This document shows, in pieces, positions 1-5,738 of a DNA stretch of 6,308 nt. The translations under genes and the position numbers were made by a program. This stretch comes from Bacillota bacterium (lineage in GTDB: Bacteria; Bacillota; Clostridia; Peptostreptococcales; Anaerovoracaceae). The notes below the pieces were generated by a model. The model did not search any database and was not told where the DNA came from. It was given only the letters and a program-made list of their open reading frames with translations. The stretch is taken from the NCBI GenBank assembly GCA_016287035.1, contig JAEEVI010000011.1:1-6308 (forward strand). Reading direction: 5' to 3'. The first letter of the stretch is position 1, and each line of letters starts with the position of its first letter.

Positions 1-139
1 CGCAGATGCCGCAGGCGGCGACCTTTACGAGGACTTCTCCGGGGCCGGGATGGGGAACGGGCTTGTCGGTGACCATTCTCATGTCGTCGGGCCCGTAGAG
101 GATCATAGCCTTCATTGTCTTGGGGATCTCATAAGTCAT
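1..139 (-). CDS. Zinc-dependent alcohol dehydrogenase (MDR family), N-terminal fragment
   Basis: This is the first 46 codons of a gene that leaves the window at base 1. The product starts MTYEIPKTMKAMILYGPDDM and continues through PGPGEVLVKVAACGIC, the N-terminal GroES-like part of medium-chain zinc dehydrogenases (threonine, sorbitol and related polyol/alcohol dehydrogenases). Cys46 in GIC is the usual first ligand of the catalytic zinc; the rest of the zinc site and the NAD(P)-binding domain lie outside. The start at 139 is preceded by AGGAGA (149-154) with 9 nt spacing, better than the later Met9, which has no good ribosome site. The gene begins 29 nt after the Tm-1-like gene and is the third gene of the operon. 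The family normally oxidises a secondary alcohol, polyol or sugar acid with NAD(P)+; the substrate cannot be told from this piece. Confidence 0.9.
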   Translation of the reverse strand, partial: MTYEIPKTMKAMILYGPDDMRMVTDKPVPHPGPGEVLVKVAACGIC

Positions 140-168
140 GTGTTAAGTTCTCCTTCCTTATAGTTCCT

Positions 169-1389
169 TTACTGTTCCATTAATTGAATCATTTTATCGG
201 CAGCGGCAGTCGAAACCTCCGCGTCGTTAATATTATTGTCGTACTCGGCGAGCTCGATCTTCGGGTCGAGATGCTTTTTGAGCTCCTCTATGAACAGCTT
301 GTCCGTCTCGGGCTGATAGAGCGTCCCTGTGATGTGGCCGTTCGCGGAGAAGCCCTGCAGGGGCAGGAGCACCGCGACTGGGCCCTTGGACGCGTTCAGC
401 TTTTCGGCGAACTTCTTGGCCGTGTACACGAGCTCCTCGGCGGAAGCTCTCACGTTCGTGTTGTACGGATTGTGATAGTGGGTCATGTTCTGACGGTATC
501 TCTCGGGGATCGTGTCGGGAGCGCCGAAGCAGAAGTATTCGATGGCGCCGGGCACGACGACCTGGGGTATGCCCTTCTTTCCCGCTTCGACGAGCCTGGG
601 GCGCAGCGGCGTATAGATATCGGTGCCGTCGCCGCAGACCTCGGCGAGGACTTCGTGCGTGGTCATATCGAGGACGCCGGAGATATATCCGTTTTCTACC
701 ATATATTCGAGAGCAGATCCGCCGGCTCCCGAAGCGTGGAACGACACGACCTCGTAGCCTTTGGATTCGAGGATCCTGCGCGCGTGCGCGACGGCGGGAT
801 CGGTGTTTCCGAATGCGGTTGTGGCTATAACGGGGCGCTTGCTGCGCGTAAGGGGCTGGCCGTACTGCGCCATGCCCATGACGGCGCCCGCTCCGTTCGT
901 GAGGATCGTGCGGCTTATGAAGTTGTCCGCTCCGAGGAAGTCGGCTACGGAGAACATCATCAATATATCCTTGTATTCAACATAGGGCCTTACGTTGCCC
1001 GATGCGACTGTCGAGATTATGAGCTTGGGGACGCCCACGGGGAGCATCCTCATTGCGATGGAGGCGATCGCGGTACCCTGGTTTCCGCCTACGGAAATGA
1101 CGCCGCCGAGCTCTCCCTTTGAGTACAGGTCGAGCAGGATCCTGCCGGACCCCTCTCCCATGGTCTGCATCATGTCGTCTCTGCGCATCCTGGAGAGCTG
1201 CTCGAGCGTAGCTCCACCCTTTTCGCATACGACGTTGCAGGGATAAACTTCCGAAGACTTGTGGCTGAGCCTCGTGCTCACGTCGAGCACGGGGGCCTTA
1301 AAGCCTCTTTCTTCGATGAAATCGCGAAGGAAATGGGCCTCCGCTTCCTTTGTGTCTACTGTGACGATCAGTGCTATCGACTTCTGCAT
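169..1389 (-). CDS. Tm-1-like ATP-binding domain protein (UPF0261 family)
   Basis: A 406-residue protein that matches the UPF0261/Tm-1-like family over its whole length. Visible family landmarks are DTK at residues 12-14 at the end of the first strand, GGNQGTA at 101-107 (glycine-rich, probable nucleotide-binding loop), HASGAGGSALE at 218-228, DMTTHE at 241-246, HNPYNT near 306-311 and PLQGFSANG at 343-351. The family fold is two Rossmann-like halves; the plant homologue Tm-1 binds ATP and inhibits tobamovirus replication, but the bacterial enzyme activity is, to my knowledge, not established. The plant protein and some bacterial relatives carry or neighbour a TIM-barrel domain of the phosphoenolpyruvate hydrolase-like family; none is fused here and none is in the window. 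The ribosome site is modest (AAGGA, then GAG, ahead of the ATG). It sits second in the operon, 121 nt after the creatininase gene. It is cytosolic by sequence, with no signal peptide or membrane segment. Confidence 0.93.
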   Translation of the reverse strand: MQKSIALIVTVDTKEAEAHFLRDFIEERGFKAPVLDVSTRLSHKSSEVYPCNVVCEKGGATLEQLSRMRRDDMMQTMGEGSGRILLDLYSKGELGGVISVGGNQGTAIASIAMRMLPVGVPKLIISTVASGNVRPYVEYKDILMMFSVADFLGADNFISRTILTNGAGAVMGMAQYGQPLTRSKRPVIATTAFGNTDPAVAHARRILESKGYEVVSFHASGAGGSALEYMVENGYISGVLDMTTHEVLAEVCGDGTDIYTPLRPRLVEAGKKGIPQVVVPGAIEYFCFGAPDTIPERYRQNMTHYHNPYNTNVRASAEELVYTAKKFAEKLNASKGPVAVLLPLQGFSANGHITGTLYQPETDKLFIEELKKHLDPKIELAEYDNNINDAEVSTAAADKMIQLMEQ

Positions 1390-1441
1390 ATCCGTTCTCT
1401 TTCCTTACCAGTAAAGTCCTTTTAGATATACAATGCACGCC

Positions 1442-1493
1442 CTCCCCGGGAAAGATCCCGGGGAGAACGTGTCGCGCCGGACCCGCGTCCGGC
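1442..1493 (-). other. Two tandem GC-rich stem-loops between operon genes
   Basis: In the 121-nt gap after the creatininase gene the minus-strand transcript would first form a 7-bp hairpin, GCCGGAC/GTCCGGC (1476-1493, 4-nt loop). It would then form a 9-bp hairpin, CTCCCCGGG/CCCGGGGAG (1442-1465), that can extend by one A-U pair over a 4-nt loop. Neither is followed by a U tract on the minus strand, so they are poor intrinsic terminators. They more likely slow 3' decay of the upstream message or mark a processing point, which would set creatininase expression apart from that of the two following genes. That role is inference; the inverted repeats are seen directly. Confidence 0.6.
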
Positions 1494-1510
1494 AGAAAAG
1501 CTCGTTTTGA

Positions 1511-2371
1511 TTAAGCTCTGTCGGGGAACGCTCTGTCCTTGATGTCGACGGTGAACGGGAACTTCTTGACTTCGTTGATGAAGCTCGCGAGGTGCTCAGC
1601 TTCCTTCTCGAACAGCGCAAGACCCTTCTCCGGCGTGCCGCGGAACGGGTTGCCGATCGTCGCGTGGTCAGCGTATTCGTGGTGATCCATCGGTACGAAG
1701 ATGTTCTCGGATCCCTTGTACTTTACGGTGATGGTTCCGTCGATCTTGCTGAACTCGGGGCCCATCCAGCGCGGTGCGTGCGCCGTATCCTTGACTGCTC
1801 TGTCCATGTTGACGAGGTTCATGTCGTGTGCCATGACCTGCGCGGTCTCCATCTCGCCTGCGTGCCAGCCCGGGGTCTCTTCGGGAGGTCCTTCGAGGAT
1901 GCCCTTTACTACTTCGCACTCTCTCTCGGTCGGTGTCTTGTAGAAGCAGGCAAATGCGCCGTAGCCGTAACGGATCTGACGGAGAAGCTCGTCGATCGGC
2001 TTGGTGTTGGAACCGTGGTGGGTTACGAAGACGATCTTGTTAGCTCCGTGATAGATAAGGCTCCTTGCGATGTCCTTCAGCATTGCTCTGTAGGTGTTCG
2101 CGGAAAGAGTGATGGTGCCGCAGCCTTCCGCTACACGGCCCATGTGATGCGGAGAATATCCGAAAGGCATAAGCGGTGTGTGGGGTACGTCTGCAAGCTT
2201 CGCCGCTCTCTCGGTCACGTTGATAGTGGTGTAGCTGTCAGTTCCGAGGGGAAGATGCGCGCCGTGCTTTTCGCAGCTGCCGATGGTCGCGATGCAGGTA
2301 TCTGTCTTCTTGAACCATTCGATCGCGTCTACGTAGGAGCACTCAAGCAAATTGTGTCTTAATTCTGCCAT
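1511..2371 (-). CDS. Creatininase family metal-dependent amidohydrolase
   Basis: A 286-residue cytosolic protein of the creatininase superfamily, close to the usual length. The family signature GSCEKHGAHLPLGTD at 31-45 supplies the metal ligands Glu34, His36 and Asp45 by analogy with Pseudomonas creatininase. VTHHGSN (116-122) corresponds to the common NGHGGN motif, with His119 as the likely next ligand, and HAGEMETA (170-177) is the usual HAGExET segment with Glu173. Members hydrolyse creatinine, formamide-type intermediates or other cyclic or linear amides, and some act in peptide maturation, so the family alone does not give the substrate. The gene is first in an operon with the Tm-1-like and alcohol dehydrogenase genes, which points to catabolism of a small molecule. 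The ribosome site GGAGGT (2379-2384) is 7 nt from the ATG. All 17 Ile codons are ATC, unlike the exporter gene nearby, which suggests selection for high expression. Confidence 0.93.
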   Translation of the reverse strand: MAELRHNLLECSYVDAIEWFKKTDTCIATIGSCEKHGAHLPLGTDSYTTINVTERAAKLADVPHTPLMPFGYSPHHMGRVAEGCGTITLSANTYRAMLKDIARSLIYHGANKIVFVTHHGSNTKPIDELLRQIRYGYGAFACFYKTPTERECEVVKGILEGPPEETPGWHAGEMETAQVMAHDMNLVNMDRAVKDTAHAPRWMGPEFSKIDGTITVKYKGSENIFVPMDHHEYADHATIGNPFRGTPEKGLALFEKEAEHLASFINEVKKFPFTVDIKDRAFPDRA

Positions 2372-2499
2372 TGTTTAAACCTCCATGACCTTTAAAGACC
2401 CGGATCTTTCGACCCTTTATGAAAGATAAAAATTTAACGTTTTTCACAAAGATCCAGCCGCGAGAGCGCAAAGTACCCCGTCGTGCTGAAATCGTTTTC
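2372..2499 (-). promoter_or_regulatory. Untranslated leader of the creatininase operon
   Basis: About 128 nt separate the predicted transcription start (near 2499) from the creatininase ATG. The leader holds the second copy of the CTTTGTGAAAA element (2441-2452), an AT-rich stretch around 2425-2440, a weak inverted repeat ATCTTTC/GAAAGAT (2404-2410 with 2421-2427, 10-nt loop), and the ribosome site next to a GTTTAAAC palindrome (2373-2380). I see no open reading frame worth calling and no riboswitch that I recognise. Confidence 0.5.
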
Positions 2500-2506
2500 A
2501 CAAAGA
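2438..2506. repeat. 12-nt direct repeat, copies 54 bp apart, in operon control region
   Basis: TTTTCACAAAGA occurs at 2441-2452 and again at 2495-2506, exactly 54 bp apart in the same orientation. Both copies are preceded by CG and a T run (CGTTTTT at 2438, CGTTTT at 2493). The upstream copy overlaps the edge of the -10 box and the LacI-type palindrome; the downstream copy lies in the leader. The spacing is close to five helical turns, so two bound protein dimers could face the same side of the DNA. Binding is inferred; the repeat is seen. Confidence 0.6.
2487..2500. promoter_or_regulatory. LacI/GalR/CcpA-type operator at the operon start site
   Basis: TGAAATCGTTTTCA is a palindrome with a central CG and TGAAA/TTTCA arms; only the pair next to the centre is unmatched. 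This is the classic form of sites bound by LacI-family proteins, and it also fits the CcpA cre consensus TGWAANCGNTNWCA at every position. It covers about +1 to +13 of the predicted transcript, a position where a bound repressor would block initiation. The candidate binders are the LacI-type protein encoded at 2584-3612, whose recognition helix has the TTVSRV form, or a CcpA encoded elsewhere. Confidence 0.65.
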
Positions 2507-2534
2507 ATATACCATTCACCCGGCTTCAAGTCAA
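2506..2534 (-). promoter_or_regulatory. Sigma-A promoter of the creatininase operon
   Basis: Reading the minus strand, TTGACT (2529-2534) is followed after exactly 17 bp by TATATT (2506-2511). A TG dinucleotide one base before the -10 gives an extended -10, TGGTATATT. This is one of the strongest promoter matches in the window. It starts four bases beyond the U tract of the regulator's terminator, so the operon has its own promoter and does not depend on readthrough from the regulator gene. Confidence 0.75.
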
Positions 2535-2537
2535 GAA

Positions 2538-2574
2538 TAAAAAAAGAAGCAGCCGAAAAATTTTTCGCGGCTGC
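2538..2574 (-). terminator. Intrinsic terminator of the LacI-type regulator gene
   Basis: Nine bases after the regulator's stop codon the minus strand reads GCAGCC (2569-2574) paired with GGCTGC (2549-2554). The interior can zip further through a GAAAAA/TTTTTC helix with a small bulge. A U-rich tail, TTCTTTTTTTA (2538-2548), follows. Stem, tail and position all fit a rho-independent terminator. Confidence 0.85.
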
Positions 2575-2583
2575 CTCCTGTTG

Positions 2584-3612
2584 TCATCCTTTATATTCGG
2601 CCACGGATTCGCGCTCCACTATAGACGTCGGGATGATGGTCTCCGCCTGCACTTCTTTTCCGGCGAGGAGCTGGGCCATCCTGTCCATCGCGATGCGTCC
2701 GAGCTTGTCGACGGGAACGCCGACCGTGGTCAGACCGGGATTGATATACGTCGCGCTCTGGATGTTGTCGAAGCCGATGACGGAGATGTCGTCGGGGACG
2801 TTGTATCCCATGCTCTGCAGGCCCTTGATCGCGCCGATGGCCATCATGTCGTTGAGGACGAACATGGCGGTCACGCCGTCCTTCCCTCCTATAGGATAAA
2901 GGGTCTTGATGACGCGCTCTCCCGTGTCGAACGTGTAGTCCCCGCGGAGGACCCATTCCTCCGGGAGCTCTATCCCGTTCTCCTCCAGGACCTCCCTGCA
3001 GGCGGCCTCTCTCGTGGCGGACGACGAGGACTGCGGCGGCCCTGTGAGTATGCCTATGCGCCTGTGCCCCCTTTTGACGAGATATTCCGCCGCGCTCCTG
3101 GCGGCGACGGTATTGTCGACCCTCACCGATACGAGCTGCGGGCCGTACGTCTTTCCGAGCACGACCGTCGGCACGCCCATGTCGCGTATGAAGCTGTATT
3201 CCTCCTCGTGGCGCACGACGCTGCCGCCGACGATTATGAGACCGTCGACCCTCTTGCCCCACAGCACCTCGAGTATCTTGAGCGTCTTCTTCTTCGAGCG
3301 CTGCGCGTTGGCGAGGATGACGCTGTATCCGGACTTCTGCGCGCTCTCCTCGATATTGCGGACGATGCTCGGATAATAAGGATTGGATATATCCTGAACG
3401 ATGAGGCCTATCGTCTTCGTCGCGTCGGAATGGAGCGACTGGGCCATCGCGTTGGGGCGGAACCTCAGTTCATTTATCGCCTCGAGCACCTTCTTTCGGG
3501 TCTGGGGATTTACGAGATCGTCCCTGTTGTTCAGGACCCTCGACACCGTCGTTATCGAAACGTCGGCGAGCTTAGCGACATCCTTTATGGTAACGTTTTT
3601 CTGCCTGTCCAT
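2584..3612 (-). CDS. LacI-family transcriptional regulator
   Basis: A 342-residue DNA-binding repressor or activator. The N-terminal helix-turn-helix TIKDVAKLADVSITTVSRVL spans about residues 8-27, followed by the hinge with RPNAMAQSLHS near 52-62, whose Leu normally wedges into the central CG of the operator. The sugar-binding-protein-like effector domain starts at IGLIVQDISNPYY (about 69) and runs to the end, through IGFDNI and TTVGVP. I chose the ATG at 3612 because it has GAGG five nt upstream. The longer form from 3633 (349 aa) has only a GGA three nt away and would be almost leaderless given the promoter at 3642-3670. The family usually responds to a sugar or phosphosugar. The gene precedes the creatininase operon on the same strand but has its own terminator; the operator at 2487-2500 makes that operon its likely target. 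No matching palindrome is visible at its own promoter, so autoregulation is not indicated. Confidence 0.95.
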   Translation of the reverse strand: MDRQKNVTIKDVAKLADVSITTVSRVLNNRDDLVNPQTRKKVLEAINELRFRPNAMAQSLHSDATKTIGLIVQDISNPYYPSIVRNIEESAQKSGYSVILANAQRSKKKTLKILEVLWGKRVDGLIIVGGSVVRHEEEYSFIRDMGVPTVVLGKTYGPQLVSVRVDNTVAARSAAEYLVKRGHRRIGILTGPPQSSSSATREAACREVLEENGIELPEEWVLRGDYTFDTGERVIKTLYPIGGKDGVTAMFVLNDMMAIGAIKGLQSMGYNVPDDISVIGFDNIQSATYINPGLTTVGVPVDKLGRIAMDRMAQLLAGKEVQAETIIPTSIVERESVAEYKG

Positions 3613-3641
3613 TTGCACCTCTGCTCTTTCCATACTTCCAA

Positions 3642-3670
3642 ATTATCAGCGGCATGTGGTAAAATGATAA
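3642..3670 (-). promoter_or_regulatory. Promoter of the LacI-type regulator gene
   Basis: On the minus strand TTATCA (3665-3670) and GATAAT (3642-3647) are 17 bp apart, matching the sigma-A boxes at 4 of 6 and 5 of 6 positions. The predicted start is near 3635, which leaves a short leader before the ATG at 3612 and argues against translation from 3633. Confidence 0.5.
3657..3665 (+). promoter_or_regulatory. Extended -10 promoter for the ABC exporter gene
   Basis: TGGTAAAAT is an extended -10 (TG, one base, TAAAAT) on the plus strand with only a weak -35 upstream (TTCCAA at 3636-3641, 18 bp). Transcription would start near 3672 and give a leader of about 40 nt. Its last base overlaps the -35 box of the opposing regulator promoter, so polymerase could not occupy both at once. 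Confidence 0.45.
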
Positions 3671-3710
3671 GATAACGCAGACGCGTGATCCGGTATAAGG
3701 AGTTTTTCGT

Positions 3711-5456
3711 ATGACTACTAAAGAATATCAAGAAAAGTCGGGTATTGCAATTTTTATGCATTATTTCGCCCCTCACAAAAAACTTTTCTTTCTCGATATG
3801 ACGTGCGCGCTGCTCGTGAGCTTCGTGGACCTCGCCTATCCGTACATCTCGAGGAAGGCTATGTACACGTGGCTTCCGAACGACGCCTACAGGACCTTCT
3901 TCACGGTGATGGCTATAGTGGCGGCCGCGTATCTTGTAAGGGCCCTGCTCTATTTCGTGATAACGTACTGGGGACATCAGTTCGGCGTAAGGGTCGAGGC
4001 CGACATGAGAGCCGACCTGTTCCGCAAGATCCAGTCCATGAGCTACAGCTTCTTCGACAGGAACCGCACAGGGTATCTGCTCAGCCGCGTCACCACGGAC
4101 CTCTTCGAGATCACGGAGCTCTCGCACCACGGCCCCGAGGACCTGCTCATATCCGTTGTCACGATCGTCGGCGCGATAACGATAATGTTCACGATCGAAT
4201 GGCGCCTGGCTCTGATGCTGGCGATACTGATGCCTATCTTCGTCATAACTGTCAGCCTCACCAGGAGGTTCCAGCAGAGGACCGCGCTGACCGTGAAGAA
4301 GCGCACCGGACTTATAAACACCGAGATCGAGTCCGCGCTCGCCGGCATACGCACCGGCAAGGCGTTCGCCAACGAGGATATCGAATACGAAAAGTTCAGG
4401 ACGGCGAACGAGAAGTTCAAGATCTCAAAGAAGGATAACTACAAGGCGTTCGGGCTGTTCAACTCGACGATGGAGTTCTTCTGCGGGATAATGTCGGTCG
4501 CGGTCGTTACGATGGGCGGCTGGCTGCTCATGAAGGGCAGCATAACCTACGTCGACCTGTTCACCTTCAGCCTCTACATAACGACCTTCATTGCGCCCGT
4601 CAAAAAGCTCGCGACAAGCGCGGAGCTGTTCATCGCCGGCTTCGCGGGGATGGCCCGCTTCCGCGAGATGATGGGCACGGAGACGGACATGAAGGACGCG
4701 GAGGACGCGGAGGAGCTCGTCGTCACCGACGGCAGGATATCGATCAAAGACGTGCATTTCTCGTACGATTCGGCCGAGATCCTGCACGGCATCGACCTGG
4801 AGATCGAGCCGGGAGAAACGATAGCTGTCGTCGGATCCTCCGGCGGCGGCAAGACCACGCTCTGCCAGCTGATCCCGCGCTTCTACGACGTCGACCGCGG
4901 CAGCATATCGATAGACGGATCGGACGTGAGGAACGTCACGCAGAAGTCGCTGCACAGGGCGATAGGCATAGTTCAGCAGGACGTCTTCCTCTTCGCGGGA
5001 ACGGTGTTCGAGAACATAAGCTACGGCAGGCCCGGAGCCAGCCTCGCGGAGGTCGAGGAGGCCGCCAGAAAAGCCGAGATATACGAAGACGTGATGGCGA
5101 TGCCCGACGGCTTCGACACGTACGTCGGAGAGCGCGGCGTGCTGCTTTCGGGCGGACAGAAGCAGAGGATAGCGATAGCGAGGATATTTCTGAAGAATCC
5201 GCCGATACTGATCCTGGACGAGGCGACCTCGGCGCTGGACAGCGTGACGGAATCGAAGATACAGAGCGCGTTCGACGAGCTCGCCAAAGGCCGGACGACG
5301 CTGATAATAGCGCACAGGCTCTCGACGATACGCAAGGCCGGACGGATAATAGTGATAGACGACGGCGAGATAAAGGAATCGGGAAGCCACGAGGAGCTCA
5401 TGGCAAAGGGCGGAGCGTACGCCCTGCTCTACGACACCCAGACGCGGATACACTGA
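3711..5456 (+). CDS. ABC exporter half-transporter (membrane domain fused to ATPase)
   Basis: A 581-residue type-I ABC exporter of the MsbA/LmrA/multidrug type. The N-terminal half carries about six membrane segments (roughly 25-46, 61-86, 142-161, 164-183, 248-274, 281-300) with long cytosolic coupling loops. The C-terminal ATPase is complete: Walker A GSSGGGKTT (375-383), Q-loop VQQD (421-424), signature LSGGQ (479-483), Walker B ILILDE (499-504), D-loop SALD (507-510) and switch His535 in AHRLST. All key residues are present, so it should be active, presumably as a homodimer because no second half-transporter gene is adjacent. Such pumps export lipids, peptides or drugs; the substrate is unknown. 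The ribosome site AAGGAG (3697-3702) is 8 nt from the ATG. It is transcribed away from the LacI-type gene. No U-tract terminator is visible before the convergent small gene 28 bp downstream. Ile ATA codons are frequent, unlike in the creatininase gene. Confidence 0.97.
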   Translation: MTTKEYQEKSGIAIFMHYFAPHKKLFFLDMTCALLVSFVDLAYPYISRKAMYTWLPNDAYRTFFTVMAIVAAAYLVRALLYFVITYWGHQFGVRVEADMRADLFRKIQSMSYSFFDRNRTGYLLSRVTTDLFEITELSHHGPEDLLISVVTIVGAITIMFTIEWRLALMLAILMPIFVITVSLTRRFQQRTALTVKKRTGLINTEIESALAGIRTGKAFANEDIEYEKFRTANEKFKISKKDNYKAFGLFNSTMEFFCGIMSVAVVTMGGWLLMKGSITYVDLFTFSLYITTFIAPVKKLATSAELFIAGFAGMARFREMMGTETDMKDAEDAEELVVTDGRISIKDVHFSYDSAEILHGIDLEIEPGETIAVVGSSGGGKTTLCQLIPRFYDVDRGSISIDGSDVRNVTQKSLHRAIGIVQQDVFLFAGTVFENISYGRPGASLAEVEEAARKAEIYEDVMAMPDGFDTYVGERGVLLSGGQKQRIAIARIFLKNPPILILDEATSALDSVTESKIQSAFDELAKGRTTLIIAHRLSTIRKAGRIIVIDDGEIKESGSHEELMAKGGAYALLYDTQTRIH

Positions 5457-5484
5457 GCTGACCGCGGCGGGGAGCCGGGCGCGT

Positions 5485-5646
5485 TCACTTTTTGCGGCCC
5501 ATAAAGAGCAGCATGACCGCGCCGACGGCGAGAGCTCCGAGGCCCTCCATGAGTATCGAGCGCGTCGAACGCCCCGTGTCCGCGTACGCGAGGACCGGCG
5601 AGAGCGCCAGCACTATGGCCGCTGCGAGCGGCAGGATCCTCTTCAT
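5485..5646 (-). CDS. Small exported or membrane protein, 53 residues, unrecognised
   Basis: The frame starts MKRILPLAAAIVLALSPVLA and has the layout of a signal peptide: two basic residues, a hydrophobic core, and a possible cleavage site after AYA (residues 20-22). A short polar stretch DTGRSTRS (23-30) follows, then a second hydrophobic helix of about 18 residues (31-49), ending in RKK. If cleaved, a mature peptide of about 31 residues would stay anchored in the membrane; if not, it is a two-helix hairpin protein. The C-terminal half resembles a sortase sorting signal (helix plus basic tail), but there is no LPXTG, only DTG. An AAAGG ribosome site lies about 9 nt before the ATG. It converges with the exporter gene (28 bp between stop codons) and diverges from the acidic small gene. 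I do not recognise a family; coding is supported by composition, layout and promoter. Confidence 0.72.
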   Translation of the reverse strand: MKRILPLAAAIVLALSPVLAYADTGRSTRSILMEGLGALAVGAVMLLFMGRKK

Positions 5647-5694
5647 AAAATGGGACCTTTCTGCTTAAAGCGTATATGTGACTGATTTATCTTG

Positions 5695-5703
5695 TGATAT
5701 AAT
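5695..5703 (+). promoter_or_regulatory. Consensus extended -10 promoter for the acidic small gene
   Basis: TGATATAAT is a perfect extended -10 (TGn plus TATAAT). No convincing -35 is found 16-18 bp upstream, which extended -10 promoters can tolerate. The start would be near 5710, giving a leader of about 29 nt that carries the AGGAGGT ribosome site. Confidence 0.65.
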
Positions 5704-5707
5704 ACCA
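5699..5707 (-). promoter_or_regulatory. Overlapping extended -10 promoter for the 53-residue gene
   Basis: The minus strand reads TGGTATTAT here, an extended -10 whose hexamer (5699-5704) shares five bases with the plus-strand TATAAT (5698-5703). The predicted start is near 5692, about 46 nt before the ATG at 5646. The -35 region is weak, so this call is less certain than its plus-strand partner. Confidence 0.4.
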
Positions 5708-5738
5708 TAACGGCAAAAGAACTACAGGAGGTATACCT

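Noticed and set aside
184..1122. 312-codon open frame on the plus strand opposite the Tm-1-like gene
   Set aside because: The product is rich in Arg, Gly and Val with no recognisable motif and lies wholly inside a well-matched family gene; it is the frame expected from GC-rich third positions.
1442..1493. Tandem hairpins as rho-independent terminators ending the operon after the creatininase gene
   Set aside because: No U tract follows either stem on the minus strand, and no convincing new promoter was found before the Tm-1-like gene.
2372..2499. Riboswitch in the operon leader
   Set aside because: The leader is short, AT-rich and weakly structured, with no known aptamer core that I recognise and no terminator/antiterminator pair.
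2419..3675. 418-codon open frame on the plus strand opposite the LacI-type gene
   Set aside because: It runs through the terminator and promoter of the other strand, has low-complexity His/Arg/Asp-rich composition and no ribosome site; the LacI family match decides the strand.
3585..4130. 181-codon open frame on the minus strand across the regulator-exporter gap
   Set aside because: It overlaps the start of both confirmed genes and both promoters; no motif or ribosome site supports it.
4425..5453. 342-codon open frame on the minus strand opposite the exporter ATPase domain
   Set aside because: It mirrors the conserved ATPase motifs on the true strand and has Arg/Tyr/Val-rich content typical of an antisense shadow.
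5485..5646. Sortase-anchored surface protein
   Set aside because: Only DTG is present, without the LP of LPXTG, and the helix starts too soon after the signal-like segment for a surface domain.
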